Assembly (NCBI GenBank): GCA_963595735.1
Contig: CAVBJJ010000002.1
Coordinates: 1 to 64,000, forward strand
Origin: CALWOS01 sp963595735
Lineage (GTDB): Bacteria; Bacillota; Clostridia; Oscillospirales; Oscillospiraceae
Reading direction: 5' to 3'
DNA: 64,000 bases
Shown here: piece after piece, positions 1 through 6,994 of the stretch
Position numbering within the stretch: position 1 is the stretch's first letter
How the letters are laid out: every line of letters starts with the position of its first letter
The notes under the pieces: model-generated
What the model saw: only the letters and a program-made list of their open reading frames with translations
Databases searched by the model: none
Told to the model about the DNA's origin: nothing
Program-made: the position numbers and the translations under genes

Positions 1-161
1 CCGGGCGGTGCAAATCTCCATCGAACGGGGCTTGGAGCGGATGCGGAAAATTTTTGTCGAAACTTTGCCAAAACTTTGCCAAAACCGCACCTTCCATTCG
101 GGATAGAAGCGAAAGGGGAAGAAAGCCGACCTCTCGGTGCATGAGAGGAGGTGAACAACTC

Positions 162-602
162 TTGGAGCTGACACCATCCCAAAAGAAAACCGTTAGACAT
201 CAGTTCGACAGCTTTTGCAGGAAGGTTCTGCGTGAAGAAGCCCGCGATTATGAGCGTCATATCGCGTGGCGTTCCGACCATGAGGTATCCCTTTCGGAGC
301 TGTCAGAGGAGCAGGAGCGCCAAATGTATGTGCTGGACGAGTATCCGTCCGAGCAGACGCATTTTCATGTGCAGGGCTATGATGTGGCAATCGAAAATGA
401 AAATCTCGCCAATGCCCTGACGGTGCTGCCGGACGATAAGCGTGACATTGTTCTGCTTGCGTATTTCCTTGATATGACCGATCAGGAAATTGCGGACAAG
501 CTGGACATGGTACGCCGTACCGTGCAATACAAGCGCGCTCAGTCCCTCAAGGAATTGAAAAAAGAAATGGAGGTTACTGAAGATGGCGCGCAATCTGAGT
601 AA
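162..602 (+). CDS. Sigma-70 region-4-like regulator (Tn916 Orf7 type)
   Basis: A 146-residue protein if translation starts at the TTG at 162, preferred because GAGGAGGTG at 145-153 sits at normal distance from it. An ATG at 141 is in frame but lies upstream of that ribosome binding site. The C-terminal third (LPDDKRDIVLLAYFLDMTDQ, then EIADKLDMVRRTVQYKRAQS) is a sigma region-4 helix-turn-helix that would contact a -35 element. Its position just before the HTH gene, excisionase and integrase matches orf7 of Tn916-like elements, where it is thought to promote expression of transfer or excision genes. No region 2 is seen, so it is not a full sigma factor. Confidence 0.75.
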   Translation: MELTPSQKKTVRHQFDSFCRKVLREEARDYERHIAWRSDHEVSLSELSEEQERQMYVLDEYPSEQTHFHVQGYDVAIENENLANALTVLPDDKRDIVLLAYFLDMTDQEIADKLDMVRRTVQYKRAQSLKELKKEMEVTEDGAQSE

Positions 603-837
603 TGCCGCTACATCTCTGCTGCCTTACTCGACCATCGAAGCGGCAGCGTCCGGCAATGTGGACGCGATCAATGCTGTGCTGAAACACTATGAGCGTTATA
701 TTGCGGCTCTGGCGACCAGAACCCTGTATGACGAAAACGGTGTTCCGCACCTCTGCCTTGATGAAGAAAAGGTGTGCAGGATGCGAACCAAGCTGATTAC
801 CAAGATTCTTGACTTCAAGGTAAACAAACCAGCCTAA
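583..837 (+). CDS. Small HTH protein (Tn916 Orf8 type)
   Basis: An 84-residue protein whose start overlaps the end of the sigma-like gene by 20 nt, with a GGAGG motif at about 570 upstream, so the two are probably translated together. The sequence (STIEAAASGNVDAINAVLKH, then YERYIAALATRTLYDENG) resembles the helix-turn-helix domain found in conjugative-transposon Orf8 proteins. The expected role is regulating excision or transfer. The family assignment rests on context and remembered similarity rather than on a diagnostic motif. Confidence 0.65.
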   Translation: MARNLSNAATSLLPYSTIEAAASGNVDAINAVLKHYERYIAALATRTLYDENGVPHLCLDEEKVCRMRTKLITKILDFKVNKPA

Positions 838-1284
838 AACCCAAAGCAGCCCGTGCAGGAGCGTGTACCCCTTTCCACGCTTCTGCAACGGGCTATTCGT
901 GCATCCGCGAGGAAAGGTTCTTATCGCTTGATAGGAGCCTTTCCCGGCTGATCCACAGCCAAATATCACACGCGCCTGAAAGCGCGGATATGCTGCACCT
1001 TGACAATTTCATAGGCAACCGGATAACGAACCTGAACGGAGCAAAGCCCAGCAAATGGCGCGCCATGATCCGCAGCAGAAAGGAGGACATGGGGAGCGAT
1101 TCAGCCAGTTTGCAACTGCGCATGGCACCGCAGATGGCCATGACCTCCGTTCAGCTAACGATACTCCCGCGTTGAACGCCCTCAAAGCATTGCGCGGCGC
1201 ACCCATCAGCATGGGCCGGGGTGAGATTCCCGTGGGCTGCTGCCAGCGGCCATCCGGTTTTGCCATTTCCCTTATGCTCATTTT
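838..1284. other. Non-coding stretch with two strong stem-loops inside the element
   Basis: I see no convincing gene here. Two hairpins stand out: arms 849-866 and 877-895 (starting AGCCCGT, ending ACGGGCT, about 17 pairs with one bulge) and arms 911-925 and 930-944 (GGAAAGG pairing with CCTTTCC). Neither is followed by a clear T-run, so they may be factor-dependent terminators, RNA structures or recombination/transfer sites. A sequence at 999 (TTGACA, then ATAACG after 17 nt) could be a promoter but no gene follows closely. Confidence 0.5.
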
Positions 1285-1331
1285 TTGATTCAATTACAAC
1301 ACCATGCTACAATACCACTTGAAGCATGGTG
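1285..1331 (+). promoter_or_regulatory. Excisionase promoter with an overlapping inverted repeat
   Basis: A -35 TTGATT (1285-1290) and -10 TACAAT (1308-1313) are separated by 17 nt. An inverted repeat, CACCATGCT (1300-1308) and AGCATGGTG (1323-1331), flanks the -10 box and would place a bound regulator on the start site. A GAGGAGGT ribosome binding site follows at 1344, before the ATG at 1357. Confidence 0.6.
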
Positions 1332-1356
1332 CTGTGGTCATAGAGAGGAGGTTACT

Positions 1357-1563
1357 ATGAGTATTGACCATAGCAGTCCTTATAATTCCCTCGCCGGAAA
1401 GCGGACATATACTGTCGAGGAAATCGCAAAAATTCTTGGCATAGGAAGAACCGCCGCATACAGTCTTGTTCATTCTGGCGCATTTAAGGCTGTGCGTATT
1501 GGTTCCTCCATCAGAGTTTCCAAAGTGTCCTTTGATGATTGGCTTGATAAACAGAATATGTAG
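1357..1563 (+). CDS. xis: Excisionase / MerR-like DNA-binding protein
   Basis: A 68-residue protein. Residues about 17-65 (RTYTVEEIAKILGIGRTAAY, then SIRVSKVSFDDWLDKQ) form the winged helix-turn-helix of the excisionase family that binds element ends and directs the integrase towards excision. The ATG at 1357 has a strong GAGGAGGT site 5 nt upstream. The gene lies 10 nt before the integrase start, the usual xis-int pairing. Confidence 0.85.
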   Translation: MSIDHSSPYNSLAGKRTYTVEEIAKILGIGRTAAYSLVHSGAFKAVRIGSSIRVSKVSFDDWLDKQNM

Positions 1564-1573
1564 GAGGTTTATT

Positions 1574-2959
1574 ATGGCATCCATCAAAAGGCGTAGAGGC
1601 AAATACCATGTTGTCTACTACTATCTCAATGAGGACGGAGAGAAAAAACAAAAATGGGAATCGTTTGACACGGAGGCAGAAGCGAAACACCGCAAAGCCG
1701 AAATCGAGTACAAACAAGGTTCCCGAACCTTTATTGCCCCCAGCAAAACAACCGTTGCCGCGTTCCTTGAGGATTTTGTGAGTCTGTACGGAACAAAGAA
1801 ATGGAGCCCCAGCACCTATGAAGCCAATACGGGACTGATCCGCAACTACATCAATCCCAAACTTGGCAGTACGCTGATGCAGGATGTGACTTCTATCGCC
1901 GCAGACCGTTTTATCTCCGCGCTGCAAAGGACGAAATGCCCCACTTATAAGAACCGATACAGCAAAACGGAGTATATGACACCTGCCAATATCGAACGCA
2001 TCAACAAATTGCTGCGCTGTGCTTTCGGTCAAGCTGTGCGCTGGGACATTATTGCAAAGAACCCCTTTGAAAATACAACGCTTCCGAAAATCAAACGGAA
2101 ACCCCGTGAAATATGGGACGCTGCCACCATTCGCAAAGCACTTGACGAGTGCAAGGACGGGAGATTGTATGTTGCAATCAACCTTTCTTTTGCTTGTTCC
2201 TTGCGAATTGGCGAGATCGTCGGTCTGACATGGGATAACATTCACATTTCCGATGCAGACATTGCCAGCGACAATGCTTATCTGTGTGTGGAGAAAGAGC
2301 TGGTGCGTGTGCGTGAAGATTCTCTCGCTGTTTTGGGGGAAGAAGAAATCATCAAAAAATTCCCCCGCACAATGTATTTGGAAGATGCCAGCACCGTGAT
2401 CGTGCTGAAAACGCCCAAAACAGAGAGCAGCGTTCGCAAAGTGTGGATGCCAAAAACAGTTGCGTACATTCTGCGGGAATGGAAAGCGTCACAGGACAAG
2501 CAGAAAGAATTTCTCGGCAGCGAATATCTTGACTATAACCTTGTGGTGGCGCTGCCAAATGGACGCCCCTGTGAGGAAACTGTTATTTCAAACGCATTTC
2601 GACGCTTGAAGCGGGACGCGCAGCTCCCTGATGTTGTGTTTCATTCTCTCCGTCATTCCAGCACTACCTACAAGCTGAAGCTCAATCACGGTGATATTAA
2701 GGCCACACAGGGCGATACCGGCCATTCACAGGCCGATATGGTCACGAAGGTCTATGCACACATTCTTGACGAAGATCGCAAGGTCAATGCGCAAAAGTTT
2801 GAAAGCGCCTTCTATGCAAATCCTGATTTGCGTGGTGTCCAAGTACCTGCCGAGCCAGCGCCCGCCTTAGATGTGCAGAGTATCATCTTGCAGCTTCAGC
2901 AATCCCCGGAACTTTTAAGTGCGCTCACATCCCTCATATCGAATCAAGGTTGCAAATAA
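1574..2959 (+). CDS. int: Tyrosine site-specific integrase
   Basis: A 461-residue tyrosine recombinase. The ATG at 1574 follows AGGAGG at 1562-1567; longer reading into xis is not supported. It has an N-terminal arm-binding domain (about residues 1-60, KRRRGKYHVVYYYLNEDG), a core-binding SAM-like domain (about 65-170) and a catalytic domain. Catalytic residues are visible as R211 (SLRIGEI), H357 and R360 (HSLRH), H384 (GHS) and the nucleophile Y394 (KVYAHI). It would cut and rejoin element and chromosome at att sites. The nearby tRNA-Arg genes and three 9-bp repeats downstream suggest where it acts. Confidence 0.93.
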   Translation: MASIKRRRGKYHVVYYYLNEDGEKKQKWESFDTEAEAKHRKAEIEYKQGSRTFIAPSKTTVAAFLEDFVSLYGTKKWSPSTYEANTGLIRNYINPKLGSTLMQDVTSIAADRFISALQRTKCPTYKNRYSKTEYMTPANIERINKLLRCAFGQAVRWDIIAKNPFENTTLPKIKRKPREIWDAATIRKALDECKDGRLYVAINLSFACSLRIGEIVGLTWDNIHISDADIASDNAYLCVEKELVRVREDSLAVLGEEEIIKKFPRTMYLEDASTVIVLKTPKTESSVRKVWMPKTVAYILREWKASQDKQKEFLGSEYLDYNLVVALPNGRPCEETVISNAFRRLKRDAQLPDVVFHSLRHSSTTYKLKLNHGDIKATQGDTGHSQADMVTKVYAHILDEDRKVNAQKFESAFYANPDLRGVQVPAEPAPALDVQSIILQLQQSPELLSALTSLISNQGCK

Positions 2960-2973
2960 GCGTTTGAGTGCCG

Positions 2974-3040
2974 TGGTGCCAAGGTGGTGCCAAACAACGG
3001 AGAATACGAAAAATGGTTCGATATAATTATCTGGTGCCAA
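2974..3040. repeat. Three TGGTGCCAA repeats beside the integrase gene
   Basis: The 9-bp word TGGTGCCAA occurs at 2974-2982, 2985-2993 and 3032-3040. The first two are 11 bp apart, one helical turn. Tyrosine integrases bind short direct arm-type repeats next to the crossover site, so these are candidate arm sites. That role is inference. Confidence 0.45.
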
Positions 3041-3104
3041 TCATGGCGAAACCATGTTTTACTTTCTCCTATCTCGGTGTATCTTTTATTGATTTCCAAA
3101 AAGA

Positions 3105-3139
3105 AAAAACGCCGCAATCCCTTGAGATTACAGCGTTTT
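3105..3139 (-). terminator. Terminator of tRNA-Arg
   Basis: Downstream of the tRNA on the minus strand a hairpin with AACGC/GCGTT outer arms and TGTAATC/GGATTGC-type inner pairing is followed by a T-rich run (GTTTTTTCTTTTT). Confidence 0.7.
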
Positions 3140-3216
3140 TGGTGCGCCTGCCCGGGCTCGAACCGGGGGCCTCGGGCTTAGGAGGCTCGCGCTCTATCCA
3201 ACTGAGCTACAGACGC
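3140..3216 (-). tRNA. tRNA-Arg(CCT)
   Basis: Read on the minus strand the gene has acceptor arms GCGTCTG and CAGGCGC, a D arm GCTC/GAGC, anticodon loop CTCCTAA (anticodon CCT), a T arm CCCGG/CCGGG with loop TTCGAGC, discriminator A and an encoded CCA (3140-3142). One A-C mismatch lies in the anticodon stem. It is intact, unlike its neighbour at 3272-3320, and is the gene nearest the integrase. Confidence 0.92.
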
Positions 3217-3238
3217 ATATCGTGCGCACGAATATCAA

Positions 3239-3266
3239 ATTGTAGGAAAAACGGTGCCATCGGTAA
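3239..3266 (-). promoter_or_regulatory. Possible promoter of tRNA-Arg(CCT)
   Basis: On the minus strand a -10 TACAAT (3239-3244) lies 16 nt from a weak -35 TTACCG (3261-3266), about 22 nt before the mature tRNA start. It lies between the broken and intact tRNA-Arg copies, so the intact gene may carry its own promoter. Confidence 0.4.
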
Positions 3267-3271
3267 TTGAT

Positions 3272-3320
3272 GTCCGTGCGCTTAGGAGGCGTGTGCTCTA
3301 TCCAGCTGAGCTACTGAGAC
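3272..3320 (-). pseudogene. Truncated 5' half of a second tRNA-Arg(CCT)
   Basis: Starting at 3320 on the minus strand one reads acceptor arm GTCTCAG, D arm GCTC/GAGC and anticodon loop CTCCTAA in register with tRNA-Arg, but after about GCG (3279) the sequence stops being tRNA. There is no T arm, no matching acceptor arm (CTGAGAC would be needed) and no CCA. It shares GCTTAGGAGGC (plus strand, 3280-3290) with the intact tRNA (3176-3186). It is best explained as a tRNA split at its anticodon region by integration of the element on the left. Confidence 0.7.
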
Positions 3321-3359
3321 ATTTTTAAAAATTCGTTTTCGCCGTTGTGTAGCAGATAC

Positions 3360-3388
3360 AAAGAAAGCCGCCGTTTAATACGGCGGCT
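3360..3388 (-). terminator. Terminator of tRNA-Gly
   Basis: AGCCGCCG and CGGCGGCT (3366-3373 and 3381-3388) form a perfect 8-bp stem. On the minus strand it is followed by TTTCTTTG, directly after the tRNA-Gly 3' end. Confidence 0.8.
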
Positions 3389-3390
3389 CT

Positions 3391-3466
3391 TGGAGCGGGC
3401 GACGAGGCTCGAACTCGCTACCTCCACCTTGGCAAGGTGGCGCTCTACCAGATGAGCTACGCCCGC
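3391..3466 (-). tRNA. tRNA-Gly(GCC)
   Basis: On the minus strand: acceptor arms GCGGGCG/CGCCCGC, D arm GCTC/GAGC, anticodon loop TTGCCAA (anticodon GCC), T loop TTCGAGC, encoded CCA at 3391-3393. A strong promoter and its own terminator flank it. Confidence 0.95.
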
Positions 3467-3478
3467 AACGCGAGATTT

Positions 3479-3506
3479 ATTATAGCACAGGCGCGGAAAA
3501 TGTCAA
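3479..3506 (-). promoter_or_regulatory. Strong promoter of tRNA-Gly
   Basis: Minus strand -35 TTGACA (3501-3506) and -10 TATAAT (3479-3484), both consensus, with a 16-nt spacer. The spacer contains one arm of an inverted repeat (CACAGGCGCG at 3486-3495, CGCGCCTGTG at 3538-3547) that may also end transcription of the lipoprotein gene upstream. Confidence 0.8.
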
Positions 3507-3550
3507 TACCTTTTCCAAAATTTTATAAAATATTTTTCGCGCCTGTGATC

Positions 3551-4669
3551 TCATGCCCCGGCGGACAGCTGCGGCGCTGCCGCCCCCTCCGCCAGTCCCT
3601 CCGCCACGGGGTACAGAGAGGTATCCCAACTGTAGGATTGGGACATCTCGCTGTCCGACACCAGATACAACCTCATCCCGGCGTACAGGTCGCAGTGCGC
3701 CCAGCGATCCTCGCCCACGGACAGCAGCACCCAGTACCGGGGCGCGCCCTGGTATGTGCCGCCGACCACCTGCGCCGGGATACCGCCGGCACGGCAGAGC
3801 GCCGCAAAGGCCAGAGCAAAGCCACGGTTATCCGCACAGCCCCTGACCAGCGCGCCATAGGCCGTTCCCGCCCAGGGATCCTCCGCTCCGGGATATTGCA
3901 GCTGCCCGGCCAGCTGTACGCCCAGGGTCTCCGGCGTGTTCCCCGCCTGGACTGCCTGCTCCAGCCGCCTGGCAATGGCCTGCTCCAGCTCCTCCTGCCG
4001 CGCCAGCCGTTCCGCCATACCCTCCTCGTACCGCAGACGCAGCACGAAAATCCGCTCCACGCCGCTGTCGGGATAGGCCGTGACCTTTACCTTTGGCAGG
4101 CACAGCGCAGCCGGAGCAAGCTGGAGCCAGCAGGACGCGACCATATCGCCCACCTGCTCGGCAGTGAGGGTTGTCGCCTCCGTGTGCATGGTCAGATAGC
4201 TTGTGCCCCGCCGCAGGCTTTGGGCAATGGCCTGCCGCATTTCCCGCACGCCACTGACCTCCACGATGCTTTGCAGCCGCAGGGCGCTTCTTTTATACTC
4301 CAGAGTCACAACAGCCTCCTGATAGGAGATGATCCGCCGCAGGGTATAGTCCACCTGCCGCAGGGCATAGACCCCGAGGGCATCCTCCTTGCGAAGGCGC
4401 TCACAGGCCGTTGCCATGTCCGCCGCGGCGTCCCCGCGGTAGCCGCGAAATTGCAGCACCAATTCCTCCTTGTGCTCCCGGATGGCCGCATCCAGCACGG
4501 CGGTCAGCTGCCGGTAGGACTCCACCCGGCCGTCCTCCAGTCCGGGGCTGTCCGTTTCCGTGGGGGTATATGGCGTACTCTCATAACCGGAGGTGTTCAG
4601 CAGTCCAGCGCAGCCGCCTTGCAGCAGCAACACCAGCGCAGCCAGCAGACACAGCAGCTTTTTTCTCAT
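3551..4669 (-). CDS. Transglutaminase-like lipoprotein
   Basis: A 372-residue exported protein. The N-terminus (MRKKLLCLLAALVLLLQGGC) is a lipoprotein signal with lipobox cysteine at residue 20. The C-terminal third carries a transglutaminase/protease-like core: a cysteine in RGCADNRGFALAFAALC and a His-Asp pair in DRWAHCDLYAG, matching the Cys-His-Asp triad order of bacterial transglutaminase-like domains. The N-terminal part is charged and helical with no recognised domain. It would act on the outside of the membrane, perhaps on cell-wall peptides or surface proteins; the substrate is unknown. It is 43 nt from the topoisomerase subunit A gene and may be cotranscribed with it. Confidence 0.7.
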   Translation of the reverse strand: MRKKLLCLLAALVLLLQGGCAGLLNTSGYESTPYTPTETDSPGLEDGRVESYRQLTAVLDAAIREHKEELVLQFRGYRGDAAADMATACERLRKEDALGVYALRQVDYTLRRIISYQEAVVTLEYKRSALRLQSIVEVSGVREMRQAIAQSLRRGTSYLTMHTEATTLTAEQVGDMVASCWLQLAPAALCLPKVKVTAYPDSGVERIFVLRLRYEEGMAERLARQEELEQAIARRLEQAVQAGNTPETLGVQLAGQLQYPGAEDPWAGTAYGALVRGCADNRGFALAFAALCRAGGIPAQVVGGTYQGAPRYWVLLSVGEDRWAHCDLYAGMRLYLVSDSEMSQSYSWDTSLYPVAEGLAEGAAAPQLSAGA

Positions 4670-4712
4670 GCCATTTCCCTCCCTTGCGGCGGTTTTCCGT
4701 TCTTCCGTTCTG

Positions 4713-6953
4713 TTATTCGATCAGGCTCATCTGCTGCTCGCCCCGGTCGGCATCCCGCAGCAGCGCACCGGATGCGGGAATGGCGCGCACCCGATAGCGG
4801 GCGTGGTTCTGGATGAGGCTTTCCGCCAATGTGTGTACGCTGCGCAGCTTGTACTTGGGCTTGAGGTTCATCAGCGCCACACCCTGAGTGGTGCGGCTGG
4901 TTTTCCCCGCCAGCAGGGCGGTGTTGAAGATCAGCGCACGCCCCTCCGTGGAATCCACCGCCAGCTCCTGATCCTCCTTCAGGGGGAACACCACCGCCAG
5001 GGGGCTTTTGTCGCTGTAAGCGCCGGTCAGGCGGCGGCGGTTGGTCTTGGTGGCGTAGGCGGAAAGCGCCAGCCGGGCGCACTTGCCGTTTTCAAAAAAC
5101 AGCAGCAGCTCACCCTGATAATCGCCGGGATCGACCATGGCCAGCACCCGCTCCCCGGCATCCATGTCCAGATGTGCCGGCAGGTATACGCCCAGCTGAC
5201 TGGCTTTTCCATCGTCAAAGTCCCAGATTTTCACCTTATAGACCTGCTGCTTGTCGGTAAACAGCAGCAGCTCGCCCCGGTTGTTCGCTTCCATCTGCTG
5301 GAGCGGCCCGTCGTTTTCCTTGTATTTCTGCTCGCCGCTCATGCGCAGGGACTGGGGCGTGATTTTTTTGAAATAGCCATCCCGAGAAAGGAACAGCTGC
5401 ACCGGATAGGCCTCCGCCTGCAGCTCGTCCCCGACCTCCTCCACCGCGTCCGCCGCGACCAGCGTTGTCCGGCGGGGGCTGGGGTATTTTTTGATGACCT
5501 GCTGCAGCTCGCTGCGGATCACGCCGCGGATCCGGCGGCGGCTCTGGAGCAGATCCTCCAGATCGGCGATCTCCTTTTCCAGCTCCGCCGTTTCCTCCAC
5601 GCGCTTGAGGATATACTCCCGGTTGATGTTCCGCAGCCGGATCTCCGCCACATACTCCGCCTGGATCTGGTCAATGCCAAAGCCCGCCATGAGGTTCGGC
5701 ACCACCTGGCTCTCCTGCTCCGTGTTGCGGATGATGGCAATGGCTCTGTCAATATCCAGCAGAATTTTTTTCAGACCGTTGAGCAGATGTAACTTGTCCT
5801 TTTTCCGGCTCAGGTCAAAATAAGTCCGGCGGCGGATGCACTCCGTTCGCCAGGCGATCCACTCGTCCAAAATCTCTCCCACGCCGCAGACCCGGGGGTT
5901 GCCGGAGATGAGAATATTGAAGTTGCAGGAAAAGCTGTCACACAGCGGCGTTAAACGGAACAGCTTCTGCATCAGCTTTTCCGGGTCTGTGCCGCGCTTC
6001 AGGTCAATAGCCAGCTTCAGACCGCTGAGATCCGTCTCGTCCCGCATATCGGAAATTTCCCGCAGCTTTCCGGCCTTGATCTGCTCCGCCACCTTGTCGA
6101 TAATGGCCTCGGAGGTGGTGGTATAGGGGATCTCAAAGACCTCGATCACATTCTCCCCTTTCAAATACCGCCACTTTGCCCGGACGCGGAAGCTGCCCCG
6201 GCCGGTGTTGTAGATCTTTTCCATCTCTGCCCGGTCGTAAAGCAGCTCGCCGCCGGTAGGAAAATCCGGCGCCGGCATGATCTCCAGCAGATCCGTCTTG
6301 GGGTCGGCCATGCGCGCGATCGCACTGCGGCAGACCTCCTCCAGATTGAAGCCGCAGATCTGGCTGGCCATGCCGACGGCGATGCCCATATTGGCGCTGA
6401 CCAGCACATTGGGAAAGCTGGTGGGCAGCAGATTCGGCTCTTTCATGCTGCTGTCATAGTTATCCACCATGTCCACAGTGTCCTTGTCGATATCCCGGAA
6501 AATCTCCCCGCAGATCGGACTGAGCTTTGCCTCCGTATACCGGCTGGCCGCATAGGCCATGTCCCGGGAATACACCTTACCAAAGTTACCCTTGGAGTCC
6601 ACAAAGGGCGTCAGCAGCGCTTCGTAGCCCCGGCTGAGGCGCACCATGGTCTCATAAATGGCCGCGTCGCCATGAGGGTTCAGGCGCATGGTCTGGCCGA
6701 CGATATTGGCCGATTTGGTGCGCCCCTTGGTCAGCAGCCCCATTTTGTACATGGTGTACAGCAGCTTCCGGTGGGAGGGCTTGAAGCCGTCGATCTCCGG
6801 GATTGCACGGGAGACGATCACGCTCATGGCATAGGGCATATAGTTCTGCTCCAGCGTCTCCGTGATGGGCTGCTCCAGCACCTCGGCGTGCAGTCCCATG
6901 ACATTGCTTGTGTCCACTGTTTTTTTGGTTTCCTTCTGTTTTTTTCTGGCCAT
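4713..6953 (-). CDS. Type IIA DNA topoisomerase subunit A (ParC/GyrA-like, divergent)
   Basis: A 746-residue A subunit that cuts and rejoins DNA. The winged-helix region (SRAIPEIDGFKPSHRKLLY), the NPHGDAAIYETMVR segment (residues 92-105) and the catalytic tyrosine Y139 in AASRYTEAKLS are clear. The C-terminal domain (about 500-700) has beta-pinwheel-like strands but no QRRGGKG gyrase box, favouring a topo IV or decatenase role over gyrase. The position equal to GyrA Ser83 is Ala97 and that equal to Asp87 is Glu101. It lies 41 nt downstream of the B subunit gene. It is shorter than typical GyrA (about 800-870) and likely a second enzyme besides true gyrase. Confidence 0.85.
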   Translation of the reverse strand: MARKKQKETKKTVDTSNVMGLHAEVLEQPITETLEQNYMPYAMSVIVSRAIPEIDGFKPSHRKLLYTMYKMGLLTKGRTKSANIVGQTMRLNPHGDAAIYETMVRLSRGYEALLTPFVDSKGNFGKVYSRDMAYAASRYTEAKLSPICGEIFRDIDKDTVDMVDNYDSSMKEPNLLPTSFPNVLVSANMGIAVGMASQICGFNLEEVCRSAIARMADPKTDLLEIMPAPDFPTGGELLYDRAEMEKIYNTGRGSFRVRAKWRYLKGENVIEVFEIPYTTTSEAIIDKVAEQIKAGKLREISDMRDETDLSGLKLAIDLKRGTDPEKLMQKLFRLTPLCDSFSCNFNILISGNPRVCGVGEILDEWIAWRTECIRRRTYFDLSRKKDKLHLLNGLKKILLDIDRAIAIIRNTEQESQVVPNLMAGFGIDQIQAEYVAEIRLRNINREYILKRVEETAELEKEIADLEDLLQSRRRIRGVIRSELQQVIKKYPSPRRTTLVAADAVEEVGDELQAEAYPVQLFLSRDGYFKKITPQSLRMSGEQKYKENDGPLQQMEANNRGELLLFTDKQQVYKVKIWDFDDGKASQLGVYLPAHLDMDAGERVLAMVDPGDYQGELLLFFENGKCARLALSAYATKTNRRRLTGAYSDKSPLAVVFPLKEDQELAVDSTEGRALIFNTALLAGKTSRTTQGVALMNLKPKYKLRSVHTLAESLIQNHARYRVRAIPASGALLRDADRGEQQMSLIE

Positions 6954-6994
6954 TTCTTTTCCGTTCCTTTATATAAATACAGCTCTGTCCAGGC

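Larger units (their letters stand above)
1..3290. mobile_element. Right end of a Tn916-type integrative element at a tRNA-Arg site
   Basis: The order sigma-like regulator, small HTH protein, excisionase, tyrosine integrase, then tRNA genes is the regulatory/recombination end of Tn916-family conjugative transposons (orf7, orf8, xis, int). The element continues left of the window. The chromosomal boundary is inferred to lie between the integrase stop (2959) and the broken tRNA-Arg half (3272-3320), because the half-tRNA runs into unrelated DNA just after its anticodon loop. No transfer genes are visible, so whether the element is a full ICE or a remnant cannot be told. Confidence 0.7.

Noticed and set aside
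1055..1288. Possible 77-codon gene between the HTH gene and xis
   Set aside because: No convincing ribosome binding site, no recognisable fold and overlapping frames on both strands; left as non-coding.
3221..3230. Palindrome CGTGCGCACG upstream of tRNA-Arg
   Set aside because: Ten bases only and not clearly linked to a function; could be chance.
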